Assembly (NCBI RefSeq): GCF_003614185.1
Contig: NZ_KZ987724.1
Coordinates: forward strand, 2,209,360 to 2,273,359
DNA from: Paenibacillus aceti
GTDB lineage: Bacteria > Bacillota > Bacilli > Paenibacillales > Paenibacillaceae
Direction of reading: 5' to 3'
Length of the DNA stretch: 64,000 nucleotides
Shown here: positions 1 through 9,200 of the stretch, one piece after another
Layout of the letters: each line of letters starts with the position of its first letter
How positions within the stretch are numbered: position 1 is the stretch's first letter
Translations under genes and position numbers: made by a program
The notes under the pieces: generated by a model
Databases searched by the model: none
Told to the model about the DNA's origin: nothing
The model's input: only the letters and a program-made list of their open reading frames with translations

Positions 1-490
1 TTCTGAATAAGATCGTTCTTCCGGTTGCTGGGTCTGTCCAGGTAAGATTGTTAGTCCCTAGATTAAGATCAAAGAAATCACCTTCATACAAATGTGACGC
101 ATTAACTCCGTTCTGTGTGATTTTAAACTTTTCAGAATCGATCACGATCTTATCTCCAGGAGAAAACGGGCCAGTAAATTCAATCTCATCGACATGATAT
201 CTACTAGCCTTTCCCTGCAAGGAAGAAATACCATGCATAATAGCTGATGCCATTCGTTCTAAGTTGCAGGAAGCTGACACGCCACTTTCAGCGTCCATTC
301 TGGCTACAAAGAAAACTTCACGAGTAAAGTCAGATTGCATCCCGCTATACCCGCCTAATACGGCTCTACCACCTACCTCTACCGTTGATTTTGATATCAT
401 ACCAGCGCATCCGTTAAGCACTGCTCGACCAAAAACAAATGTTGTTAGTGGACGATTATAAGGCGTTCTGTTGAATGGTCCTCCAAACAT
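1..490 (-). CDS. Phage distal-tail/baseplate-like protein, C-terminal part outside window
   Basis: The reading frame is open from an ATG at 488-490 to the window edge, so about 163 residues are seen. The start has a good binding site (AAAGGAAG) about 6 bases upstream. The protein opens with FNRTPYNRP and continues with short beta-type segments. Its visible end (LTWTDPATGRTILFR) resembles the C-terminal beta domain of distal-tail/baseplate proteins. It follows the XkdX gene, so it belongs to the tail tip module. The function is inferred from position and style, not from a firm family match. A perfect 14-bp palindrome lies 20 bases upstream of the start. Confidence 0.6.
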   Translation of the reverse strand, partial: MFGGPFNRTPYNRPLTTFVFGRAVLNGCAGMISKSTVEVGGRAVLGGYSGMQSDFTREVFFVARMDAESGVSASCNLERMASAIMHGISSLQGKASRYHVDEIEFTGPFSPGDKIVIDSEKFKITQNGVNASHLYEGDFFDLNLGTNNLTWTDPATGRTILFR

Positions 491-510
491 ATTCCCACTT
501 CCTTTAGGTC

Positions 511-524
511 AGGAAAATTTTCCT
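511..524. repeat. Dispersed palindrome, copy 1 (AGGAAAATTTTCCT)
   Basis: A perfect 14-bp palindrome flanked by GGTC on the left. It is 20 bases upstream of the start at 490. The same core occurs at 11237-11250 and 43631-43644, with variants at 19148-19159, 21904-21917 and 30006-30019. It may be an operator or a leader RNA element. Confidence 0.7.
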
Positions 525-527
525 TGG

Positions 528-668
528 CTATTCAAAATCAATTCCGGTGATCTCCTTGTACTGCTCCGCCGTGATCTCTCCAAACGGATTGGACTCAGTG
601 ATCACCGCACCCTTCAGGGCATCCGCTGTTACCCATTTCATCGTAAATGCTAATGTCCAAAACTTCAT
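528..668 (-). CDS. xkdX: XkdX family protein
   Basis: A 46-residue protein too short for the usual ORF cut-off. The sequence shows the family's core: a tryptophan-rich N-terminus (MKFWTLAFTMKW), then a VTADALKGAV segment and a final GEITAEQYKEITG motif, which is the typical XkdX signature. It overlaps the preceding gene by 4 bases (ATGA), so the two are probably translationally coupled. XkdX proteins are found in PBSX-like and many siphophage tail operons, just after the fibre genes. Their precise role is unknown. Confidence 0.88.
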   Translation of the reverse strand: MKFWTLAFTMKWVTADALKGAVITESNPFGEITAEQYKEITGIDFE

Positions 669-1219
669 GCCTGATCCGCTCCTTTTAATTTAATGACTTC
701 AAGCTTGGTTGCCGCCAGCTCCGCACCTAAAGCACCGATAGTCTGTTGCTGCTGTATACCCTCTAGCTTGGACTGTACAAGCTGTTCTCCCATACTACCG
801 ACTAACGCCTGCTGCTGAATGTTTTGTAGCTTCATGGCCGTCAGTTCTTCGCCTAGCAGATCGGTCGCCGTTGGCTCCTGCGGCTGCGGCTTAGTCAGCT
901 CCTCTATTTCCTCCGCGCTCAATCCTTCCGACCAATACCCCGATGGATCGGTCTGCTCGCCCTCTTCCCTCGCTTCCCACGCCGCCAAATCAAACTGCGG
1001 CAGATAAAGCCCCTGCGGTACCGGCACACCAACGATGTACCCCGCAATCTCTGGTTCGGTCTCTTCCTCTTCTTCGTCAACTGCCGCCTCGATATCGGTT
1101 TCCGTCTCTGGCGGATCGGCATAAAAAGGGACGACACCGGAAAAGGCATCGTCCACTAGCGTATCCTCTATATAGAGGCCGTCTGTATTTACTTTAGGTA
1201 CTGCTTTCAAGTTGATCAC
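665..1219 (-). CDS. Tail accessory protein (XkdW position)
   Basis: 184 residues lying between the large fibre gene and XkdX, where PBSX has XkdW. The middle is strongly acidic (a run of glutamates near residues 49-54). The C-terminal third has a repeated pattern of about 20 residues (GEQLVQSKLEGIQQQ, then GAELAATKLEVIKLK), which suggests a short coiled coil. No enzymatic motif is visible. It probably connects or chaperones fibres, but this rests on position only. Confidence 0.6.
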   Translation of the reverse strand: MINLKAVPKVNTDGLYIEDTLVDDAFSGVVPFYADPPETETDIEAAVDEEEEETEPEIAGYIVGVPVPQGLYLPQFDLAAWEAREEGEQTDPSGYWSEGLSAEEIEELTKPQPQEPTATDLLGEELTAMKLQNIQQQALVGSMGEQLVQSKLEGIQQQQTIGALGAELAATKLEVIKLKGADQA

Positions 1220-1222
1220 TCC

Positions 1223-4200
1223 TTATTGTTCGGCTTCGAATACAATCCCATCTAGTGACGTCCACTCATTGGCAGTTCCCTGCACAATAATCTCTCCTGT
1301 TGGGTTAACACTACAATGCATAGGAACTTTTGTTCCAATATTTGACCCAACTATGCCGAAATTATACTGTAACTTAGGGCGGTAACCAACAGGAAGCTGA
1401 AAAACAACTGTACCAAGTACCCCATTTGAAATAAGTCCTACTATATGAACTAAGCCAAATTGATCCTTATAGTATTTAGCAATAGTGCCTTTTGCACCAT
1501 ATCTTATCCATCCATTTAGTAATGTCGGCGTAATCCACCCCGGCGCATCCTTCTCCGCTTTCTCCATCGCCAGCACCGATACACCGTGTAACGCTTCGGC
1601 TACGCCTGCGGTCAAGTCAACAAGCTGCGCCTTTTCGTTAGCGGCTATCTCGCCAGTGATCGGGACAACTGGCGATTTGTCGAGCTTGAGGTAAGTGACG
1701 CTGTAGGCTGCGGATGGGTCGTAGCTTGATAGACTTATATCAGCGTACTCGTTCCCACCGCCATAATTTGCTTTTTGAACATTCCATCCCTTATCAACAG
1801 CACTGTTTTTAAAGATTTCCAAGAATCTGTCTAACTTATTTTTAAGACCTGAACCGGGATAGTTAGGAGAACTTGGAGCATTGATTCCGACGTATCCAAG
1901 TCCAGTGTTTATATACGGATTCGTCCGTTCCCGCAACACAATCCCCGTACCTACTTCTATCGCGTTATCTCCCTCAGAAAGAGTCAGGCAGCCTTCATGC
2001 GCGACAGGTTCGACTACATCGGTGCCTAGGCGGTATAGGAGATTATATGGATGGTATTCATATCCGCCTGTAACCGGAGCTATACATGTCGGAACGTCAT
2101 GAAGGACATAACCAAACCAACCATTAGAACCTATGACGTTTGATGGATGGGCGATGGCTCCCCAACATTTAACCTCTCCAACAGCTCCTGTATATAGTTG
2201 CGATGTATTACCATCACACATCCTCCACCCGTTAAAATACGCCTTAATCTCGTCTGCTGTCGGTGTGTAGGCGTCTCCCCATCCGCTGTCCGCGTTAGAG
2301 ATTGATAGTAAAAGAGAATTTATATCTAAATATATCTGACCTGCTGGAAGATTTGCAGAACTACCAAATTTCATTTGAGTTCCATCATATTTAATAGCAA
2401 ACGCAGCATTGCCCTGGTTAGCCCACCTCAAAGAATCGTCTATCCAAACTTCTTTAAGTCCAGGTCTGCTTTGACGAAATGTAAATGGTTGTGTTCCATC
2501 CAGTACAACCTTCCGCCATTTCGCCCGTCTAAAATACTGACCGTTCTTTTCATACAGTTCATCGGCATCCGCGCCAGTATCCGGGTTAGCGTGTAACTCC
2601 GTCTGAAACGCCAGCATAGACAATATCTCGGCATCCGCGCTCTTACTCGCCCGGCGGAAGATATACGGATTCTCGACCCCAATAATACCCCTTCGCCCTT
2701 GCCCGTTGATCTCTGATTTACCTTTAATTGACCCGATGTTAAACCGTGCGTCACGGGCTGCCTTGATCGTCTGTAATCCTGGTTGGAGCGTGAGTTTAGA
2801 TGTACTGGCGGCATTAAGTCGATCTGATAGAGCATCGATATCCTTCCGGTTATTCTCAACATTGGCCTGGATATAGGTATCCGCAAAGTCCTGCCGATCA
2901 TTCTGCGTTTTAAGCTCCGAAATATTGCCAACTGCGTCAGATAATGTAGCACTAATCCCCGCTTTGTAGCTTACGTCTAGCTGCGTTACGTTGGCGGTGT
3001 AGTCGTATTTGTCTAGGGTTGTATATGTCACGTAGTAATCGGCGTTAGGGTCAACGTCTTTTTCCGCCGCTTCGGCGTAAGCCATGCCGTTGTTACTCGC
3101 GACATATATCCACCAAACCGGATCAGGATCGGCCTCTTTATAGACTTGTAGAATTCGGTTTGTTCTCTTGCTCGTACTAGTAACACCAGAAATAAAATAC
3201 ACACCGTTAGCGTTCTTTTGCAGCTTTACTTTCTCCCGCTGAATAATCCCTGTCGCTACCGTCAACTGATTACCGCCAGGATGCAGCGATATAGCGCCCT
3301 CAGTCTTAATAGGCTTGATCTCCGGTTTGTCTAGCGCATAGTCTAGTGTGGCGTAGCAATCCCAGTTAGGTGCTTTGTTAGTGGATACGTAAGCTTCCGT
3401 GTTGGTTGCTGGTGCTTTTCCATCTAGAAGTGATATCCATGACGTATATTTGCTACCGTCGTTGGCTGCAGCCTTCCAGCCATTCATCAAGGCTTTGATG
3501 GCGTTGGGATTTGGATTTATACTATCAACCCAGCCACTTTCGCTATTGGCAATTGTCAAAGCACAGCCGCCACTATCAGCACCCATGTCCCAAACTAGCA
3601 CCTGATCAGATTCTGTCCAGGTTCCTGTGCCGCTTGCGGGAGCTGAGTTCAATGCTTTTCCCGTGTATTTTATTGCTCTCTGAATGTTACGGATAAAATT
3701 ATTACTACCTAATAAATAGCGAACTTCTTTAAATCCAATATAATCTCTATAGCCCATCTTCCAAGGAAAATCACCCGTTAACTTAATACCTCTCTCAACA
3801 CGCCTAATCAACTCAGCTTTATCTAACCTGACCCTTACCTCGTCACGATAACCTGCTACCTCTGCAAGCGTCTCAGGGATTATAAGCTGCTGCGGCTTAG
3901 CAGGTTCAAACGGCGTGGCTTTGTCTCCTATTTCCAATTGCCAGCTATTAAAGGTGTATGTGCCAGCCGGGAGTGAGCCAGAAGGAGCGTAGTTGGTAAA
4001 AGCTATCGTAACGGCTCTGTTTGACCCTGTATTAAATTTAACCTCTTGGTTCGATGTATGCGCCACTATGTTAGACGATCTATCTTCTGTAGCTACTGCT
4101 ACTTTGCCGTTATGCTCCACCTTGAGAACCATCGTGGTGTTAGGCATAACAGGTACAGTGATATACGAGGCGTCATTAGACCCTTTTGCATTCAGCATCA

Positions 4201-5263
4201 ACTCGTAAGGTGCTGTCATCTTTGCGTTAGCATGTAGGGTATCCGGCAGGCTAGGCAATAAGTTTTTACTAGGGTGATAGACAGACGCTCCCTGTACATG
4301 CTGCACACCGTCCACATGCGGCAGATAGTCCCGTATGTTAGTCTCATTGATATCTACACCTATACGGTTATAGAGTTCGTCCGAAACCTCGTACAGGCCT
4401 GCGCCGTCCCACTGTGTCCAAGTATCTGCGGGCACAGGAGAGTTGTTATAAAGGAGGAGCATAAGGTCACCGCGATCTTCGGTCGGAGCGATCTTTACAA
4501 AGTGTGTTTTATTGGCAGAAGATGGGTCTGTACCACCAAGTTTGTTGCCTCCTTGTGTGTTTGTTTTAAACACAGCCATAAATGCCAGTCCCGCCCCGTC
4601 AGTGACCGCATCGGCTATAAGCACATACTTCTTCCCGGCGGATATAGGGATGCTTTGACGATAAATGTACCGATAAGAAGTAGTGTTACTAGCTTTAGAC
4701 AATAACCTTTGAGCCTTGATACCATAGGCTACTTTTTCGGAAGATAATAGTTGGCTTGCCCCTCCACTAGAGATCCATCCATCCGCCAGCCCGTCATTAT
4801 TACTATCAACCTCAAAATTACCGTAACTCCCGAGCAAATTGACCCTAGTCTGGCCATACACCGTCATATCTACCGCACTAGCCTGATCCGTATTGATTAC
4901 GGATGTACCGGGGCCTAGTGTGGTGGTTAAGTCTGTAGCATCTATTTGTTTATATAAGTCTTCTATATTTTCTTTAAATGTATCATGGTCGTAAGCTGTT
5001 ACATATCTAGCTACTTTAATACCAGTTCCCCAACTCTGAGCTTTGCCCTGATACCCTCTTGTTACTCCCGTAAGTACAGTACCGTTCTTTTTCGTATAAA
5101 GTATTGTTTCAGAGGATTCATCTGTTCCTATTGTTAAAAGGTTTGGGCCGTCAAGTACAGCAGATGGATCTACAACTTTTATTGTTGTTTGCTGAGCAGT
5201 GATTGCTTCAGCAAGCTCAGTACCCGGGCTATTGGCTTGAGCGGAATACATAGTTTTCATCAA
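1223..5263 (-). CDS. Large tail fibre / minor structural protein
   Basis: At 1346 residues this is the second largest protein of the prophage. The first 85 or so residues form the beta-rich attachment-type domain common to Paenibacillus phage fibres (a TGVTRGYQGK segment followed by A.YDHDTFKENI). Two long regions, roughly residues 520-740 and 930-1200, resemble each other: both contain an SGW segment, a NGW segment and a GN..(T/E)V.TGI..RE segment, so the protein has an internal duplication. The last 100 residues form a different, terminal domain. It lies after the distal-tail genes and before the XkdX pair. It is likely the receptor-binding fibre. No endopeptidase motif was recognised. Confidence 0.75.
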   Translation of the reverse strand: MMKTMYSAQANSPGTELAEAITAQQTTIKVVDPSAVLDGPNLLTIGTDESSETILYTKKNGTVLTGVTRGYQGKAQSWGTGIKVARYVTAYDHDTFKENIEDLYKQIDATDLTTTLGPGTSVINTDQASAVDMTVYGQTRVNLLGSYGNFEVDSNNDGLADGWISSGGASQLLSSEKVAYGIKAQRLLSKASNTTSYRYIYRQSIPISAGKKYVLIADAVTDGAGLAFMAVFKTNTQGGNKLGGTDPSSANKTHFVKIAPTEDRGDLMLLLYNNSPVPADTWTQWDGAGLYEVSDELYNRIGVDINETNIRDYLPHVDGVQHVQGASVYHPSKNLLPSLPDTLHANAKMTAPYELMLNAKGSNDASYITVPVMPNTTMVLKVEHNGKVAVATEDRSSNIVAHTSNQEVKFNTGSNRAVTIAFTNYAPSGSLPAGTYTFNSWQLEIGDKATPFEPAKPQQLIIPETLAEVAGYRDEVRVRLDKAELIRRVERGIKLTGDFPWKMGYRDYIGFKEVRYLLGSNNFIRNIQRAIKYTGKALNSAPASGTGTWTESDQVLVWDMGADSGGCALTIANSESGWVDSINPNPNAIKALMNGWKAAANDGSKYTSWISLLDGKAPATNTEAYVSTNKAPNWDCYATLDYALDKPEIKPIKTEGAISLHPGGNQLTVATGIIQREKVKLQKNANGVYFISGVTSTSKRTNRILQVYKEADPDPVWWIYVASNNGMAYAEAAEKDVDPNADYYVTYTTLDKYDYTANVTQLDVSYKAGISATLSDAVGNISELKTQNDRQDFADTYIQANVENNRKDIDALSDRLNAASTSKLTLQPGLQTIKAARDARFNIGSIKGKSEINGQGRRGIIGVENPYIFRRASKSADAEILSMLAFQTELHANPDTGADADELYEKNGQYFRRAKWRKVVLDGTQPFTFRQSRPGLKEVWIDDSLRWANQGNAAFAIKYDGTQMKFGSSANLPAGQIYLDINSLLLSISNADSGWGDAYTPTADEIKAYFNGWRMCDGNTSQLYTGAVGEVKCWGAIAHPSNVIGSNGWFGYVLHDVPTCIAPVTGGYEYHPYNLLYRLGTDVVEPVAHEGCLTLSEGDNAIEVGTGIVLRERTNPYINTGLGYVGINAPSSPNYPGSGLKNKLDRFLEIFKNSAVDKGWNVQKANYGGGNEYADISLSSYDPSAAYSVTYLKLDKSPVVPITGEIAANEKAQLVDLTAGVAEALHGVSVLAMEKAEKDAPGWITPTLLNGWIRYGAKGTIAKYYKDQFGLVHIVGLISNGVLGTVVFQLPVGYRPKLQYNFGIVGSNIGTKVPMHCSVNPTGEIIVQGTANEWTSLDGIVFEAEQ

Positions 5264-5272
5264 AAATCCTCC

Positions 5273-5710
5273 TTATTCCAGCGTTAAAACGATTTGTCCC
5301 GTAAGCATTTTAAAAATGTCATTAGTCAGTATTGAGCGCGGGGTATCTAGCGCACCGAAATAGAGCAAATTTCCGCCAGTTGCTGCATCTCTAATGCCAA
5401 TGTGGGTTATTTGTCCCCAATTAGCTGATGCTGTAGGCATAACAACATCAATGTTGTTCTTGATTGTCCTTTTTGATATTGAGACTTGCTGGCCTGTTGT
5501 TGGATGGAAGATTGTATAGTTCTCAGATGTAGGCGCTCCAAACGTAACCTCCTTGCGTACATAACCACCTCCAGACACCTCTTGTCCTGTATCAGCAGCT
5601 GTTGGATTACTTGTATAAAGGGCAAGATAAACTTTACTAGGCCTTGTATAGGCGGAATTTCTAAACACCTGATTTAGCAATGCGGTCGATAAGTAATTAG
5701 ACATGTTCAT
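5273..5710 (-). CDS. Small phage tail fibre-type protein
   Basis: 145 residues. It has the pattern VYLALYTSNPTAADTG followed by EVSGGGYVRKEVTF, seen in a group of small siphophage tail proteins next to fibre genes. It is entirely beta-type with no charged coiled coil. It starts at ATG, with the alternative ATG two codons later, and is 9 bases upstream of the large fibre gene. A structural role at the tail tip is inferred. Confidence 0.65.
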   Translation of the reverse strand: MNMSNYLSTALLNQVFRNSAYTRPSKVYLALYTSNPTAADTGQEVSGGGYVRKEVTFGAPTSENYTIFHPTTGQQVSISKRTIKNNIDVVMPTASANWGQITHIGIRDAATGGNLLYFGALDTPRSILTNDIFKMLTGQIVLTLE

Positions 5711-5717
5711 AATAAGA

Positions 5718-6275
5718 TCACCCTTCCATTAGGTATTCGTTCTTTATTTTGAAGCTCTGTAATGTTGTTGTTCCTATGTTGGTTAGTACAATCACCGGGC
5801 TGGCTCGTTCATCGCCGATAGACTGCACTGAAATAACTTGTGGTGAACTAGTAATTGTCACCTCAGTGATTCTCTCATCGCTCACAGGGAACGGGTTCTC
5901 ACCCATTTTGATAGGGATCGTAATATTTCCATCAAAGATCAACTTTTCAATGGCTATTGTTCCAGCATATCTTCCGATATATCGCTTTCCCGGACGATCC
6001 GAAAAGGTGAACACGATATCCCCTTTTTTTGCATTAAAAAGAGCCGCCACTTGGGCGACTCTGTTCTGGTAATCAATTGTCGTATCGTTTGCCATGATTA
6101 CACAATCAAGGTCAAATGTTCTCGGGCCGTATGCGCTGCCAAAATCTATTTCTCCATCTCGTTCAGCAAGTTCAATGCTGTTGTCCCTAGTAGGTGGCAA
6201 GGGAGGAATATTGTGCTTCTTCACACCTAAGCCGATCGATTTTAGATCAACACCGTCGGCAGTAACTGTAATCAT
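5718..6275 (-). CDS. Distal tail protein (Dit-like)
   Basis: 185 residues, overlapping the end of the tape measure gene by 4 bases. The N-terminus has the usual distal-tail features: a D-G-V-D-L turn, then RDGEIDFGSAYGPRTFDLDC, followed by a beta sandwich (FSDRPGKRYIGRYAG). The C-terminal part (SPVIVLTNIGTTTLQSFKI) is the galectin-like extension seen in Dit proteins. This is the hub between the tail tube and the baseplate. Confidence 0.82.
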   Translation of the reverse strand: MITVTADGVDLKSIGLGVKKHNIPPLPPTRDNSIELAERDGEIDFGSAYGPRTFDLDCVIMANDTTIDYQNRVAQVAALFNAKKGDIVFTFSDRPGKRYIGRYAGTIAIEKLIFDGNITIPIKMGENPFPVSDERITEVTITSSPQVISVQSIGDERASPVIVLTNIGTTTLQSFKIKNEYLMEG

Positions 6276-9200
6276 CCTTTACCTCCTCCCCTGGCTTGCA
6301 TGCGTCTAACAAAGGAATCTCGTTCTGACCAATACGCCCTTGCCGTAGACTCATCTTCAATATAAGTATCGCCTGAATTTACTGTGAAGTAATTATGGTT
6401 TATCTGCGGATTTGAGCCTCCAGAAACAGCTGGTAGTGTAAAACTTGGCATAGTGAAGTTAAGTGACGGCATCTTGAAGTTTAAGAGCTTGAACAAGTTA
6501 CTCTGTTGTTTTTCATTAAGAAATGCCTCGCCAGCATGAGCAATTACAGGGACTTCTTGCCCCCTAACTCCTTGTACCACTCCACCTGTACTGAAATGCT
6601 GAAGCTTCTTACCGGGATCTTTTTCTAATCCGTATTTCTTTCTTAATGATTCGTTTTCAGCATGAGCAGCCATTTTCTCTTCTTTCGATGCTTTCTCATT
6701 ATGCCACTTATCTATGTTGTTGTTATAACGGATCAAGTCCTGTTCTTCTTCGGATAATCCGCTTTCTAAACTTCCTGATGGAGAAGGGGCAGAAAGTGAA
6801 TTGATCCTGTTCATTTTAGCTTGATAGTCAGCGATAAATTGGTCGAGCTGCGCTAGGATTTCGGCATTCTTCTCGCTCTCTTTCATAATCTGTATTTGCT
6901 TAAGGTCTTCTGCCTTAAATTCGATTTCGGAAGAGAATGTATCGAAGGCACTGGATAATTCGCGATAATGATCATTAGCGGCCTGGATTTGATCGTTATA
7001 ATCCTTTTCCTTCTGCTTTTTCTCGTCTTGTAGCGCCTGCTTTTGGTCTTCAAGAGACTGCTTTGCAAGATAACGTTCATGCTCCCGCTGCATTTCCTCT
7101 ATTTCCTTCTGAATCTCTTCTCTCTCTTTAATGCCATCGGGACCAACTGCTGACTGTAATTTCTCCAATCTTGCTTTCTTCTCAGCTAACTTTCGTTCAT
7201 AGTCTTCTTCTACATATATTCGACCCATAGCCTCTATCTGAGCATCGATAGCTTCGATCTTAGCATCTTGCGCAGCCAGAAACGCATCTCGTTCAGCTTC
7301 GATTGCCTTTACCGCTTCATTTCGTACGGATTCGATTTTAGTCGTAATTGTCTTTGCGGTGACAGTGACTGATTGTTGTTCGTCCTGAAGCAGCTTCTTT
7401 CTTAGGGCATAGATCTGTTCATCTGCTTGCATTCGCTGATCGGTGCCTTCGCGATACATCTCCTGAATCTTTTCCCAAGCCTTAATCTCATCCTCTGTTG
7501 AGATTTGCTCCATCGCTTTTTGATGATTAAGGCGCTTTGTAAATTCCGAGAAGTATTCTTGCTCTACCGCCTTCTTCGCTGCGTATACTTGCTCGTCAAG
7601 CTTCATCCGCTCCTCTGTTCCCTCTTTATAACGGGCTTGAACACGCAAGAGCATCTTAAGTTCTTCTTCTGCTGATACTTCCCTTATCCCCTTCTGGTGG
7701 GAAATCCACTTCATCGAAGCATCATAGGCTTCTTTTTCTTTCTTGGCTATTTCCTCTGCAAGTTGCTTCCTCAAGGCGTATACTTTCTCATCCGCCTTAA
7801 GCCTTTGCTCAGAACCAGCCTTATACCTAGCCTGGACACGTTCCCAAGCTAGAAGTTCCTGTTGGGTATTCATGCGTCCAATAGCTTTCTGATGCTCGAT
7901 ATATTTTTGTGAAGCATCAAACTGTTTTTGAAGTGGATCGTCCTTCTTACTCTTGCTCTTTGACTTATCTTTTGAACCGCCTGATTTCGAGGAGCTTACA
8001 CCAAAGTTTTTATCTTCATACATGCCTGATAGTGCCTTAATCTTCTCATCATACATATTCATTTCTTTTTCAAAGTCGTTGTAAATAGCATCGAAATCAT
8101 TTGCCATGGTCTGTTTAATGAGTTGAGAAGAATAACCTGGTACAAACATTGACATTAAATCATTGCCTGCTCCTACTGCCGCCTTGACCCCGTATAGATT
8201 TGACTTTAAGTCAGCCAGGCTTTTAATTGCCTTAGCTTCTATTCCATAAGCCTTAAGTCGTTCATCTGTGGCAGCCTTGACGTTAAATGCTGAATTCTTC
8301 TCCGCTTCAAGTTCATCAATTGCTTTCTGTATTTTTGCTTTGCGAAGAGCATCAACAGCCCCTTCTTCAAACTTCCAACCATCAGCAGTTTTATAGATGG
8401 CATCTGCAAGTTGAGGGTACTTGTTAATCAAATCAGCGGCATTGGCGGCATTGAGGGACTGTCCTTCAGCAAGATCTTTTGAGACAGAATTAAGCTCGCT
8501 GATCGCCTTGCTGTTCCCCTGAATCTGAGATTCAAGGTTTTCATGAGCTTTAATCAAATCGTCAGTAGATTGATATTGTTCATCCTGCGCGTCTGTAGCA
8601 TCGTCTAAGCTGTCTTCGTAATCATCCATGCTGCCAGCAAGATTATCAGTGCTATCAGCAGCCGAAGCAGTCTTACCGTTAAGCATATCGAGACTGTCTT
8701 GACTGCTTTGAATTTGACTGTCTAATTGCTGCAATTTCTCACTGACATCAACTAGCTTTCGTGAGAATTCTTCGGTATTGTTGTTAGGATCGAAGTCTAC
8801 ATATAAATCATTTTTGAAAATACCTTCGATACCTTTTAAGAGTCCGTGAAAATCAAAAAGACCGATTGTTCCATCGATCTTTCCTTTTAGATAATCAAGC
8901 TCTTTTTGAAGTTTTTCACGGTCAACAACCAAATCACTAAGCCGTTTTTCTTCTATTACCTTTAATGCGTTCTTATATTCCTCAGAAAATGAAGACATCT
9001 TCTCGGCGTTAATTTCCATCGCCTTTCCATCTTCATCCCATTGAGTTACCATTTCAGGCATGATCTTGCTTAGTTTTTCTATCACAGCAGTCAGTTCTTC
9101 TTTTGCCTTTTTGACCTCATTACTGGATTTTGTATTGTCATCAACGATGCTCTTTAACTCTTTGTATTTCTCCGTGAGTGCATATGCATCACGTTCGTTT

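Noticed and set aside
2440-2952. A 170-codon minus-strand ORF within the large fibre gene
   Set aside because: Shadow in another frame of a clearly coding region; R/S-rich and no ribosome site.
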